The notes: generated by a model from the letters alone, not told the origin. A stretch of 64,000 nucleotides of DNA from Heligmosomoides polygyrus polygyrus (GCA_947396885.1 OX377206.1:18595114-18659113); one strand, 5' to 3'; numbered from the stretch's first letter, positions 13,301-23,104 are shown. Numbers and translations: made by a program.

Positions 13301-16300
13301 TCTAACCTACCGGCTATGAGAGAAAAGTGAAGTCTTGTTACAGGAGATATGAGTTATTACTCTACATCTTCTGAGGTACTTTGAATCTGCGCCTTAGCGT
13401 CATACCTCTCACTCAAGGTTTTCATGAAGAAATTTTCTCTTGGTAGGCGACTTCTTTCGGAATCGTGACAACGACGGCTGTCGCACAATGGGCGTCAGCG
13501 CCGAGGTGCTCGGAGCTTCGACTGCATCCTCTGATTTGAGTGAATCCTGTACGAACAAGTCCTACCGGTCCGCGCTAAATGCTGCTGACAGTATCACAGA
13601 GTCCAGTACTCTGAAGCCTATGTGTTAGGGCAGGCAGGGGCACGTAAAATGCAACAAAAACCGCCGGCCGCCGTATGCACCCCGAATCGATTCAAAGTTC
13701 GGGTCTCGCCCAATGTAACAAAACCTTCCATAGTTGAACGACTAGATGTCGCAAGTCATGGTATAGGCCAAGAAAGAAGTAGAACTTGTGGAGAATTTTA
13801 CAAAAGGACTGAATAACGCCGATTCTCATCTGTTATATTTTTATAGTAGGACTGACATATTATATAGCTCTAAAATGGACTTCCACTAGTTAGGAGTGCT
13901 GTTCTAAGGTTCTGCCAGAATTTTTCGACAGACACCGCGCTTCTAGGTCAGTTCTGTTGCACCTTTTCGGATGAGTGTAACGAGCAGCCTTGTTCCAGGA
14001 CTGATTTTACAGTTGGAATTGGAAATGATTCGAAAACCAAGGCATCACATCACCTGTACGATAGCATCACATTGTTTCTAAAATACTCGACATCTCCATC
14101 AAGGAGATATGATATGATATGACTAAAATGAATTGCCTACAATTATGCTCGAATGACCCATTCGAATAGGTATTCGAATGATTTTCTTTCGAATTTGAAT
14201 ATTCGAACTCGAATGTTCAAAACATCGAGTTTTTCGAATGTATTCGAATTCAAATATTAAAAAAAACCCCGCGTTTTGCGAATATATTTGATTTCGAATG
14301 CTCGAAAATTTTCGGTATTCGAAACCATTCGAATATTCGAAATTTTTGCGAAAGCATAAGTATAGAATTGCCTAGGCCTTGACCTGTTTTGTTTAAAGGC
14401 GAAGCTCAAATTTTACGAAAGAGATTTCTTATTACTTCAAAAAAGTGTTAGCATAACATGCAGATAATTGAAAGATATAAGCATCAACAAAAAATAACCG
14501 AATCACAAAACTGGATAAGAAATGGCTTTTCATGTTTCCAAAAATTCCATTATACTGCAATTTCAGCGGGTGCGGATAGTCAGCTCGGGTGTAGATGACG
14601 TTGCTAGCTGTCGATCGATGAAACGACTCCAACAAGAAGTAGATGCTATCAAATCAGCGAGTAATTGCAAGCAAATCGTGCAGTTCTACGGGATAACATT
14701 TCATGAGGTATGTGGAGTTCAATTTTAGAGTATAAACGGCCCCACCATCCTATACTATGAAGTTGCCTGAAACTCTTTACACATTGAGGCGGCCCCTGAA
14801 TTCTCGAGAGTATAGTGAGGCATAACTCCGGTCTCTTTCAAACTATATCACCCTCTATCATCCCACGCCTTTTGGGGATACAAAGCAGTACCTCCTCCAA
14901 GAACCGTGCCCTTCGCCCTAAAAACCATGCGACTTACGCCTAGGATACCTCGATGTTTTCCGGCCAAACAGTGAAGATTGACATGTGTATACTAGGGGGT
15001 TCTTTATACTTCTGCCTCGGAGTGGCGCGTCAGCTTTTACGGGCAGCACAACTTGCCGAGTACAGTACCCAAAAATTCCCTATAATGAAATGTTTTACGC
15101 GACGAAGTATAAATACCATGCGGCGCCGATGAGTGGCGCGAAAAATCGATATCTATGCAGATCATAGAGCCGCGCGCCGCGAGCACGATCTGGAATCTCT
15201 GGGACGGAACTTGTCACCAAAGAGCGGTACAACGAGTGAGAAAGCCACTGCGACGACTGGCCAAGTCCGGTGTGCTACCACGATTCGTGCTCGTCCGTGG
15301 GAGTATACCATAGGCGTTAACTAGGCAAGGAGAGGAACTTCGAGGTCTGGGGGATCTAACTTAACCGTTTCAAGATACCATACCGATACATGCGGACACA
15401 GGCCCGCCTAGTGCCTAATTCTTCTTGCTAGAACTCACTATTCTAGCGTACTTCGGAAATATCCACGCCTAGGGATAAGGACCGACGGAAGGGACTTCAT
15501 AATGTGACCAGTTTTAACTGCATGCAAAAACAACTCATTTCGGGAAGCGCCATGCTCGTCAGCTAAGAAAGAGTGTAGAAAACGAATCTTCCGGTTCAAA
15601 ACAAGTACTGGAAGAACGTTGTACGGGAAAACGCGAAATATTATAATAGTGGTAAAAGAGGTGCAACGTAACAATGGCCAACAGATTGGACAGGTGGCAC
15701 CGTGCTCGTGCCAGACTATCGATCAGCTAGTCAAAATTTCGCATGTTTTTTGATCTGGGTTTGTGATAAGTTTACTCCTCCTTAAACAACAAAGTAATGC
15801 GAAGTAAGTTTTCCGCGCAAAGGGAAGATGCGATTCATTCTCCAGTCAAAGCAGCTAGAGCATCTAATTCACTAGTCTTCAACATGATGTCTTAGGTCAA
15901 AGCGCGTTCGCCTGAGTTTTGACGAATTTGAAAAATCGATAAGCTTAGACGTGTCTCAGGGTGACGGCTTAGTCTGTATGGAATTGATGGATATTTCGCT
16001 AGAACGGCTTTATATAGCCGTCCACGATCTCGGTTATCCGGCTTTCGATGAGAACACGCTTGGAAGTGTTGCTATCAATGTGAGTTTATTCCGCTATTTT
16101 GTATTCTCTGAAGAATTGCATACGAGCTGAAAACCATGTTTTTCCAGACCATCATCGCTTTAAACCATATGAAGAGTCAGTATCATATTATTCACCGCGG
16201 TAAGTTTTGACTTTTGTTCGTGTCACGGCCTATTCTTGTTTGGGAAGTTCCGTTAGAATAGCAATGAGCTTCCGTGAAACTGTAAAATCAAGATCAAGAT

Positions 16301-19300
16301 TTTTTGAGTGCTCTTTTCCGAGAGATACGTCAGTTTCTCTCCAAGGGTGAGCTACCAGTCCTTCGACTGTTTTCATAAAGTCGGTTGAGTGCGTTGCCTT
16401 GGGCGGTGTTTATACTCCGACTGCTAGGCGGCACGCTGTAAGGAAAGCCATCAATATCGATTAGGTCGCGCAGATTATCGATGTTGTAGTCCTAATGACG
16501 TTGCTCCGCGGGGCGACTGAAATATGAATCCGATCTCCTTCTTCACATTCTTCTATTAATTTTGAAACTGTTGCATAGCGAAATGATTCTTGTAGGAGCA
16601 GTTTGACATAATGCTGTCTTTTTCTACGCTCTGAAGAGGGCGGTTACGTCGAAACGATTGAAAAAGTGTCCATAGTAATCTTTGTTTTACAATTTCACGA
16701 GAAATTGCTGCAGTTGTTAACAGCAGGCCAAGATTCAGTGGCAGCTGAACATGGAGTATCCGCTAGAATGTTTCCGTAGTTAATTGTTGCTAACGCGAAT
16801 ATTGCAATTCGAGATAAAAGTCGGCGTTAGTCTCCTCGTAGGACACACCGTGCATACTGCATCGGGTATTGCGCAGACAGTTTAAATTGCTACCTTAGTA
16901 TTTTAGTGTTCTAGTAAAGTGATGTATCCTTACCATCGTTGTTTGGAAAGGCGAAAACACTGGCATCGGATGGCAACGACAAGTCATCGTTTAGGCCAAA
17001 ATACATTCAAATCGTCTCTACGATATCCCTTAGAGGTAGGATGCATGGCGCAACCCGCAAAGGAACGACTATCGCCGACCTTTATCCTAATCCGTTTATG
17101 GCGGATAGGCGCACCATTCCATGTATTGTATAGGAAAAGGTAGATTGTAGTAAGATTTCAAGGACATTCAACTTCTAAATGATTCAGATGAGTCAGCACA
17201 GTTCAATGTCGTCTACAAAAGTTTTTATGATTTTTCCTTTCTTCAGGTTTTCAGATCAAATTGTTGCCCATAAATTTTCACAATTTCAGATGTGAAACCT
17301 TCCAACATACTGTTGAACAGAAAAGGCGAAGTGAAGTTGTGTGATTTTGGAATTTGCGGTTATTTACAAGATTCAGTTGCTCAAACTCAAGATGCTGGAT
17401 GCCGACCCTACATGGCTGTGGGTTTTTTGTCCTAAAATGTATAATAATACGCGGTCTTCAGTAAAAAAAAAGCTTTTTTGCAAAGCACTGGCTTTAAGGA
17501 TTACTTTTTTTTTACTTTGTTCTTTGTCTCAGATTCTTGTTTACGCCCATACTGAAGGAAGCTACGGCGGAACGAAATTAGAAACTGGTTGTAAGCTTAC
17601 AGGTGAAAAATTGATATTTTCAATGCCCATCTTTTTGAGAAAGATAGTGAAAGTATTAATGGGCAGTGTGAGTAAAATCGGAAGTCAAAAGTTGTTTCCA
17701 GGGCACTAGTTGAGTGTTTAATTTCGAAGCTCCAGTAATTGCTACTCCAGCACTTTCTTTTTGAATCATAGGGAATTTTGCGGTAATGACGCATAGGAAT
17801 TATATTGAACCAATCGATAGCCACGTTTGTTGCAGCCTGAACGACTGATGACGTTTTCAAAGGGGTACGATATCCGCTCGGATGTGTGGTCTCTAGGCAT
17901 TTCAATGGTGCGTGACATGATCCTTTCATGATGATTGATTGGAATTGATTCTATTTGTTTAAAAACCATGGGCACATTGCCTTTATTCAGGTTGAGGTGG
18001 CCAATTTTGCCTTTCCCTATCCTGGATTCACAACGGTGCCCTTATTCGCCCAGCTCGATCTAGTGGTGCACGGTGATGCCCCGATGGTTTCGAATCCACT
18101 GTACTCTACAAAGACGAAGAACTTCATTCACTACTGGTAAGTTGTATGGAACGGGTAGATAACTTATTGTGCCTGATTTGGCAGCTCTAGAGATATCTCC
18201 AGAGGTTTTTATACTTGTTGCGCCGCACAGCGAGTCACCACGAGGGTCGTCGATATCGATCATGCACGCCGCTTAATCGATATATCAGTGGTTCTTATTC
18301 AGTTGTACCGCATGACGATTGAAGTGCGTCAAGCGTCTTTTCTAACGCCATAGGTATCTATACTTGTGGTGCTCGTTCGACTAGTGTTTTTACCAAACAA
18401 TATCCTAAGCATTGAACCTAAAATTCATTCCATAATTGCGCAAAAATTGGCTAATAGTTGGCGTACCGCCAGTGCACTTTCGATCCGTGATCGTATCTTC
18501 GGTACAATGATGGCGTGTACCGAAAGCCGACGTTTGGGTGAGCGGAAAAGCGATTTGCAGCGATTGCCCTTTGCATTATTATCTATCCTTACATCTGTAA
18601 GAATAAGAAGAGGGAGTAGAGAGGCTTCACGTATCGATTGGCATCATCGATCTTCTACGCGCATAGTCAACGTTAAGAGAAAGCTAATGAACACGCTTTG
18701 CTACATGAGAATGTGATCAGTCGAGAGATCAATATCGATTGGCATAATCGATTTAGTGCTTATAGGGAGCCGTGCACATGCAAGCAACTGCACTTCTGAC
18801 CCTTTTAGAACTGTTAGAATTCTTACCTCGTTTATCCCTTGCTCCTCAGATGCCAACCAACGCATCTCTTGGATCCTCCCAGAACCTTATCCTAATAACT
18901 GCCATTAATTTTCCCGGGGTATTTCCTAACGGGTCCCAAAGGGCACTTTCAAAAATAAATTAAACTACTGATTGAGCAATAAACGATGAATTTATACAAT
19001 CTTCTGTTTTTGAGGAACTCCATGTAAACGGCATTTGCACTGTCAGTGCAGTAAAAATTGTGGGGCCCTGGACGAGCGTATGGCGCAGTCTCAGCATTTG
19101 ACACAACAGAAGATTTTCACCTCCTTGTTTTCTAACAGAAACGGTAAAGCTGTACTGCAATTGAGAGTGTAAGCAATTTTTGACCAATGAAATATAGTAG
19201 GCATTTTTTTGTTTGAGACACGCTGTAGAGCAGAACCGCGTAGGCTTCTACTTCTGCGATATGCGCCCCCTGGGTACAACAGCATTGTGCACCTCCGATG

Positions 19301-19480
19301 GCTACCTAAACTCGCGAAGGCTGTTTCATTTTCAGTTTGACAAAGGATCAAGAGAGTCGACCGACGTTTGCCGATCTCGCCAATACGGCCTTCTATCAGT
19401 ACTACAACTCGATGGATAATTTGAGCGAACTGGTTGGGCAATATGTAGCTGAAATTTTAAGCAAAATTGAGGCACCCTGA
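1399..19480 (+). CDS. mkk-4: MAP kinase kinase (MKK4/SEK-like dual-specificity kinase), nine exons
   Basis: Exons: 1399-1517, 9975-10143, 14567-14707, 15960-16079, 16148-16199, 17290-17417, 17836-17907, 17991-18136, 19336-19480. Every junction is GT..AG and in phase, giving 363 codons and a TGA. The product should phosphorylate a MAP kinase (JNK or p38) on its TxY loop in the cytoplasm. Visible motifs: glycine loop GNGSFGTV (74-81), MAVK lysine 96, alpha-C Glu120, CMELMD (149-154), HRDVKPSN (199-206), DFG 219-221, activation-loop S229-x3-T233 in [19 protein letters not shown] (240-247), DVWSLG (259-264), [10 protein letters not shown] near 316-325. The N-terminal basic stretch [11 protein letters not shown] fits a MAPK docking site. 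ATG 1399 is the first in-frame ATG after a TGA at 1345. The sequence reads closest to MKK4; the symbol is a family-level guess and SEK paralogues are the alternative. Introns 1 and 2 are packed with repeats. Confidence 0.93.
1674..2795. mobile_element. TACCATTT-family fragments split by a SINE
   Basis: TACAATTTTCACGTCGAATT at 1674 is the left terminus. CGACCAAGACGTCGTGATTT (about 2010) is interior. After the SINE at 2153-2438, TTTTTTGTTCACGGAAAATT (about 2565) repeats left-arm sequence. The order suggests two overlapping decayed copies. Confidence 0.5.
2153..2438 (-). repeat. SINE family 1, diverged
   Basis: Starts with AGATAAAGGATAG, then GCGCCACGCATTGTACTTCT and GGCCTGGGCG. The tRNA-like head is decayed. 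Confidence 0.7.
3190..3345 (+). repeat. tRNA-like repeat (family 2), copy 1
   Basis: GGTGCGGATTAGAGTCCCGC is B-box-like, then GCAAGAGTTTTGATCGCAAC and AAACATCCTGTAACA, then CTCTACCAGCCGC. The same order is seen at 58585. Confidence 0.6.
3411..3570. repeat. near-perfect palindrome (foldback MITE)
   Basis: The left half (about 3411-3481) pairs with the inverse of 3498-3568: words ACGTATCTTTAACGGAGAAT, AGCGATAAG and GCGCGGCTTATC face their complements across a 16-base loop. It directly follows a tRNA-like repeat and lies in intron 1 of the kinase gene. Confidence 0.75.
3731..4026 (-). repeat. SINE family 1, full-length
   Basis: The tail AAAGGATAAAAAGGATAAAGG precedes the inverted body, and the head ends in CTGCGCTACACGCGCCC. 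Well preserved. Confidence 0.87.
4306..5313 (-). pseudogene. CR1/L2-type LINE reverse transcriptase, 3' part of ORF2
   Basis: A 335-codon open frame carries the later half of a non-LTR reverse transcriptase. [14 protein letters not shown] (33-46) is the fingers/palm motif and AFADDLKIY (66-74) is the catalytic motif. These are followed by thumb and connection sequence ending ...FKRILEKYL. The endonuclease and first palm aspartate are missing, so the copy is 5'-truncated and cannot move by itself. Unusually, the remaining frame has no stop or shift, which points to a young insertion. It lies antisense in intron 1 of the kinase gene. Confidence 0.85.
5416..5781 (-). CDS. 121-codon ORF of unknown origin
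   Basis: It starts with a hydrophobic leader-like stretch ([16 protein letters not shown]) and continues without low complexity to a stop. It lies in intron 1 of the kinase gene, just upstream (in its own orientation) of the LINE fragment ending at 5313. No family is recognised and no splice context supports it; chance is possible. Confidence 0.15.
   Translation of the reverse strand: MLKNSRVMILIPALLSVIEGALTSDFGLSNKTYGSQLVNSETANARRVERLIDLLCARLYLEQSIRGSHERFLQISTEFPTTVPFLLLLRPKQGLARPHEYFVFRSSMLCNCSRSGFFNRT
6866..6955 (+). repeat. SINE family 1, head fragment
   Basis: CGCGCGTGTTCAGAGTCGG and GGCGCCGGCCGTCGCGTGCA match the head; similarity stops after CTGCCCAGG. Confidence 0.65.
8206..8494 (+). 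mobile_element. internally deleted mariner, ~290 bp
   Basis: TTAGGTTGGCCGGAAAGTTC at 8206 and the inverse CTTTCCGGCCAACCTA ending near 8494 flank a short interior. The interior still codes [16 protein letters not shown]; in the third catalytic motif the Asp of SPDL is Asn. TA precedes the left end; the right junction is imperfect. It lies in intron 1 of the kinase gene. Confidence 0.8.
9055..9210. other. three abutting perfect stem-loops
   Basis: Hairpin 1: 9055-9069 with 9087-9101 (15 bp, loop 17). Hairpin 2: 9102-9112 with 9134-9144 (11 bp, loop 21). Hairpin 3: 9148-9161 with 9197-9210 (14 bp, loop 35). All stems are perfect, and the units follow each other with 0-3 bases between. Very AT-rich sequence (9240-9550) follows. 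It lies in intron 1 of the kinase gene; function unknown. Confidence 0.8.
9240..9550. other. extreme AT-rich stretch
   Basis: Runs of ATTTATTTATTTATTTTTTA and AATTTTTAATTATTATATTT dominate. No ORF, repeat unit or site could be assigned. Confidence 0.6.
11090..11325 (+). repeat. tRNA-like repeat (family 3), arm 1 of an inverted pair
   Basis: It matches 12032-12273 in inverse over about 240 bp. The centre carries an A-box-like GGTAGGAGG and a B-box-like AGTTCGAGTTCGCG, so this may be a second SINE type with tRNA-like part inside. Confidence 0.6.
11550..11897 (-). CDS. 115-codon ORF between inverted tRNA-like repeats, unknown
   Basis: The - strand frame codes [20 protein letters not shown] and then a helical-looking stretch with [20 protein letters not shown] and [14 protein letters not shown], where a GTAGTA donor could end an exon. 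It lies in intron 2 of the kinase gene, enclosed by the inverted repeats 11090-11325 and 12032-12273. It may be cargo of that repeat unit, a nested host exon or chance. ORFs of this length are not rare in 64 kb. Confidence 0.22.
   Translation of the reverse strand: MVEYYGPETCRYISVLKMSFSPESVAGRLLSAFTLDFTSLTRREIAVADAIKGLLLDAIYRDIDCQEEEAVQVRGSIMKMGRFYVCYMRGWQLDTSMFTQNLPLHPRIARSTKKK
12032..12273 (-). repeat. tRNA-like repeat (family 3), arm 2 of an inverted pair
   Basis: Read on the - strand: GTTAGTAGGAGGGACGCCTC, then TTTTAAGTTCGAGTCCGCG, a good B box. The other arm lies 700 bp upstream in opposite orientation, with the ORF 11550-11897 between. Confidence 0.6.
12379..12664 (-). repeat. SINE family 1, head-to-head with the next copy
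   Basis: Body and tail are complete. The head stops at GGCACCTCCTCGG, inside the A-box region, where the next copy begins in opposite orientation. Confidence 0.82.
12665..12936 (+). repeat. SINE family 1, 5'-shortened
   Basis: It starts at GATGTGTCAGCTATCGTATG. The B box is TCAATTCGGATTTCC; the tail ends CTGTCCTTTACC. Confidence 0.78.
12950..13231 (+). repeat. SINE family 1, third copy of the cluster
   Basis: GAGCGCGGGTAACACAGTCTG is the head. The body shows deletions after CTTCCATTCC; same orientation as the copy before it. Confidence 0.75.
13628..13836 (+). repeat. SINE family 1, strongly decayed
   Basis: GCACCCCGAATCGATTC, AACAAAACCTTCCATAGTTG and ACTGAATAACGCCGATTC keep the order of the family. 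Confidence 0.55.
14150..14352. repeat. cluster of ATTCGAA motifs
   Basis: TTCGAA or close variants occur more than ten times in 200 bp on both strands, with spacers of 3-20 bases. The density is like subterminal transposase sites of hAT elements, but no terminus or target duplication was found. It lies in intron 2 of the kinase gene, 215 bp before exon 3. Confidence 0.6.
16629..16660 (+). other. CTGAAGA-hairpin-GAAA motif, copy 1
   Basis: CTGAAGA, one base, GGCG, loop GTTA, CGTC, GAAACG. GGCG pairs with CGTC (one G-U). It lies in intron 5 of the kinase gene. Confidence 0.5.
16940..17097 (+). repeat. SINE family 1, 3' half
   Basis: GCAACGACAAGTCATCG through GCATGGCGCAACCCGC to CGACCTTTATCCTAATCC. 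It lies in intron 5 of the kinase gene. Confidence 0.7.
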
Positions 19481-19568
19481 TATGTGGCCGGCTAAGCTAG
19501 GGTTTATGCTTAGGTTTTTATATGTACTTCGGCATTTTTTCCAGCTATTTACTCTATTTACTCTGTAA

Positions 19569-19750
19569 TTTAAGAGCACGTACTCTGTGATTATTTCTGA
19601 CCAAAACGAAGCGAACCCTCATATCGTTTGCGTTCTCGGTACTTCTTTATTAACATCTCTCATTGTTGCTGTTCTATGTGTACTGTATGTGGTATACCGT
19701 ATACTCGTTGACTGGTCTTCTTTCGTGGATATGGTCAGGCATGTAGGTAT
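19569..19750 (+). CDS. possible membrane-anchor exon of the gene at 20226
   Basis: An open stretch after an in-frame TAA at 19566 codes about 20 hydrophobic residues followed by YRILVDWSSFVDMVRHVG. A GT after 19750 leaves two bases that complete an Ile codon with the first base of the exon at 20226. There is no ATG at its start, so it would need another upstream exon. T-rich sequence can give such a stretch by chance, so this stays tentative. Confidence 0.3.
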
Positions 19751-19975
19751 GTGTATGAATGCAATTCTCACTGTTGACTTTCTGTTGTTATGACGTTTAG
19801 TGCCTCATGTTTGGTTACTGTAATATATTCGGTATTCGGATATTTACGGGACTACTGTATTTTGCAGATGAATGGTTCTAATTACTTAGATGTTGGCTGC
19901 ACTTACACTTGAGATTTGAGACAGCTTTGTGATTCCTCAAAACTATGGGCAACGGTCGCTATATATGTCGAGCTG

Positions 19976-20115
19976 AGTGAGCCGTGCATTCTACTTCTAT
20001 GGAAAAACAGATGCATTTTTAATGCGTGTTCGGCTTGTACACTGACCTGCGGTGGCCAATTAAGAGGAAATCTGATTTCAGTAATTTCCAGACAAGTCGA
20101 ATATCAAGTGAACCT
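19976..20115 (-). repeat. SINE family 1, fragment
   Basis: GTGCATTCTACTTCTATGG, CCTGCGGTGGCCA and TTTCCAGACAAGTC in the inverted order. It lies just upstream of the unknown gene at 20226. Confidence 0.6.
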
Positions 20116-20225
20116 GCTTAGCTTGCTCGGGTGGGACTCGGGAGACTGAGATCTGCTTGGAATATATGTAAAAGAGTGATTTCCAACGGTTAGGTTATGC
20201 ACATTTCAGTGTTTTATTCTTCCAG

Positions 20226-22555
20226 CGAGGAATTGCGCCAGCTCACTGGAATACTTGATCACATTGAGCACCAAATTGGGCCAGAAATTGGGAAATGGGT
20301 ATATTCATGTTGTTCTACTGGTTTAAGAAGCGCTGGTTAGAGGCATCATTGTGTGAGTTCTACATCTTATGGAAGGTCCTTCACGGCGCCAAAAAGTTGC
20401 TGAGTTGGACGATACTCGACTCTTGAATCGATTGGAGATGTGCGCGATAGCGCGCTTCGTTCTCAGTAATACACATCTCGAACAAAAAGTGTGTCCTAGT
20501 CACTCATAAGAGCATTCGTACGAGTCTCCGTCAATCTGTATCGGAGATGTGCCGAAGCGACGCGACTACGTTCCAGCTTTGGGCGTATTCGCAGTGTACG
20601 CTGCAGGATCCACCTTCGGAGTTGAAAGGTTCGAAAACTTCTACGTGGAGTTGGGGAAGTTCTGTAAGGAAGAAGACACCTACATAATGATCGTAAGTAG
20701 TTGCTACGTCCAAATTAACCAGTGAAGGTCGTCCGAAGAACACCACCTCGGGTACCACGGTTTAGGGTGGGACAAACTATTAGGTTGGAAAAAAAGTCTT
20801 TTCATTTTTTTCAAAGATTTATTACTTCACAACTACAAAGTCAAATCAATTGAGATAAACTCTATTTTGTTCTACTACACTTCTCCAAAGACTGGGTGAT
20901 TTTCCAATTCCTCTCGCTTAAAAGACTGCAGTTCTGGAGTCGAACCATTGATAAATCCAATTTTTGAGGTCTTCATCCGTTCCAAAATATTTCTCTCCAA
21001 TTTCTTGCTTGAGAGCACGGAAGAGATAGTAGTCGGTAGGGGCGAGATCAGGGCTATACGGTGGATGTGGCATTACCTTCCAGCTCATCCCCTTTATTGT
21101 TTCTCTTGTGAGTCTTGCAACACGTGGTTTTGCATCGTCATGCAGGATCATCACCTTCGACTTCTCCGGCCTGTTTTCTTGGAGAGTTGCGACGACTTTG
21201 TGGAGTTGGCCGCAGTATGTGACAGCAGTAAGCGTCTCTCCACTTCTGAGAGTTTGCCGATAAATCACTCCTCTGATATCCACCAAACACTCAAGAGAAT
21301 CTTCCGTTCGTGAACATTGGGCTTGAGATCAGACTTAGGGCTCTCTCCCTTTTGTACCCATTGCCTTTTCCTCGGAAGTTGGCACACAGAACCCAGGACT
21401 CTTCGCCTGTCACAATCCGCGGAAGAAACGATTTTCTTCCTTATCTGGACAGAAGAGAAGCAGCGATGGAGAGCCGTCGACCTTTCTGAGTGTCTGACAG
21501 GGCATGTGGAATCCAAGCTCCAAATTTCCATGAAAGCCAAGATTCTTCAGATGGATCCCCACTATCCTATGAGACACTTCGAGCTTCTCTGCCAGCTGAC
21601 GTGTCGTCTGCCAACTATCGGTACGAAGAAGATGGTGTAGTTCACTGTCGTCCAATCCAGTTGGCCTTCCTGACCATGCTTTGCCCTCAGTGAATAATCT
21701 CCGTTTAAAAACTTTCCGAACCACTCATAACAGGCGCGATGAGTAGTAGATCCCAAGCCATATATGTGGTTAATTTGGTCTGCTGCCTGACGTGCTGTGG
21801 ATTCTTTAATGAATTCTTGAAGAATGCCGTGCTGAAAACGGCCATGAGGTAGATCTGGCATTGAGTTCGGAAGATTGGATGGATAACGAATTACAAGAAG
21901 AGTCTTAACCTGTGTCTGCGTGCGAACGGTAGACAAGTGTGATAGGATTACGAAATCAGCAATCAACATTGGCTAGTGCGTTTACAAGGGGAAGGGTAAA
22001 AAAAATTTCGAAGTGTGAAGAGACTTTTTTCCAACCTAATATATGGCTGAGTTTGTCAACTCGACCAGGGGCATCCACGAAAACTCGCCGCTCCAAAGGT
22101 CTCCCTTTTACGATGGGCTTGGGAGTCTCCCCTTGAGAGCCATAACAAAGTAAGTCACGTCATACTTCAAGTTCCTCCCATTCTAGGCCAGGTTGATGTT
22201 GTATGTAGCTGTGCGGAACCTTGTGTCAAAGACGCAGAAGAGTTGGATGTAGACGTGCCTGTTACTCTTCAAGCTGCTCCTCCAGGCTTTGGCCTCGGAC
22301 ACTGGAGAGGGTGAAGGCTTGTGCATCTTGCACAGTTCAAGCTCATTTGTCTTTATTGGCTTCCTGAGGTTCACTTGAGATCAGTTCTGTCCTGTTAGTC
22401 TTTCTTGCATGGATGTCAACGTTTCACAGGCTCCGACCGCCATCCACGAAGGACTGAATGAATTCATCAACCTTAATGTCTACCAACTACCTACGATGAC
22501 CGCATGTAAGGAAGAAATGCACTTCTATAGTGGTCACATTGTCAGAGACTCATAA
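20226..22555 (+). CDS. unknown cysteine-containing protein, at least four exons, 5' end uncertain
   Basis: Exons 20226-20298, 20513-20692, 22192-22310 and 22399-22555 join in phase and end in TAA. They read EELRQLTGILDHIEHQIG, then GDVPKRRDYVPALGVFAV and FYVELGKFCKEEDTY, then VDVVCSCAEPCVKDAEE, then SCMDVNVSQAPTAIHEG to a C-terminus HIVRDS. Seven cysteines, with a CxCxxxC in exon 3, suggest a disulfide-bonded luminal or secreted domain. Exon 1 needs two bases from upstream. A segment ending at 19750 supplies them in phase and codes a hydrophobic stretch (VCVLGTSLLTSLIVAVLCVL), which would make a type II membrane protein, but it has no ATG. The acceptor chosen for exon 2 (20513) is weak. Intron 2 carries a mariner and would be about 237 bp without it. 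I do not recognise the family. Confidence 0.6.
20780..22039 (-). mobile_element. mariner element, 1260 bp, inactive transposase
   Basis: Ends TTAGGTTGGAAAAAAAGTC and its near-exact inverse are flanked by TA at 20778 and 22040. The transposase runs on the - strand in several frames: N-terminal FIKESTARQAADQINHIYG, then SGRPTGLDDSELHHLLRTD, then HDDAKPRVAR and YSPDLAPTDYYLF. The first catalytic position reads TGEES where TGDE is expected, so the Asp is lost in addition to the frameshifts. It sits in intron 2 of the unknown gene at 20226. Confidence 0.92.
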
Positions 22556-22663
22556 GGATAAAGTTCAAAATAAGCTTTCAGTCACTATTTTCACGAAGCC
22601 ACATTAAAAATGTGTGAAATTTCGATAAGTTATTTGATAACTTGGAATATATGGGTAGTATAG

Positions 22664-22958
22664 TGGATAATGGACGGCGTTACTCAAACCATTTAGTGGT
22701 GCGCCACGCACTCTACTTCTACGGTTTGTCGTGGAGGCGATCTGAATGTGTACCTGGCCATACAATGACTTGCGATGGCCAGCCGTTGAACAAGTCAGCG
22801 CTATATTCTTACCAGGCAAGTCTGGCATCAATTGACCGACCCCAGAGGAATGGAAGGCTTGGTAGGCCTGCGCGGAAAATCCGAACCGAATCCGAATCTG
22901 GATTGTATCGGGTGCACGCGACAGCCGGCATCTCCTCCGACTGCGCTACACACGCCCA
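22664..22958 (-). repeat. SINE family 1, full-length
   Basis: It begins GGATAATGGACGGCGTTACTC and ends GCGCTACACACGCCCA. An (ATT)n array follows 45 bp later. Confidence 0.85.
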
Positions 22959-23002
22959 TACAGAAAGTGTAATGCACAGCGCGTTTAGACTAAAGTAGGG
23001 GC

Positions 23003-23104
<102 letters not shown>

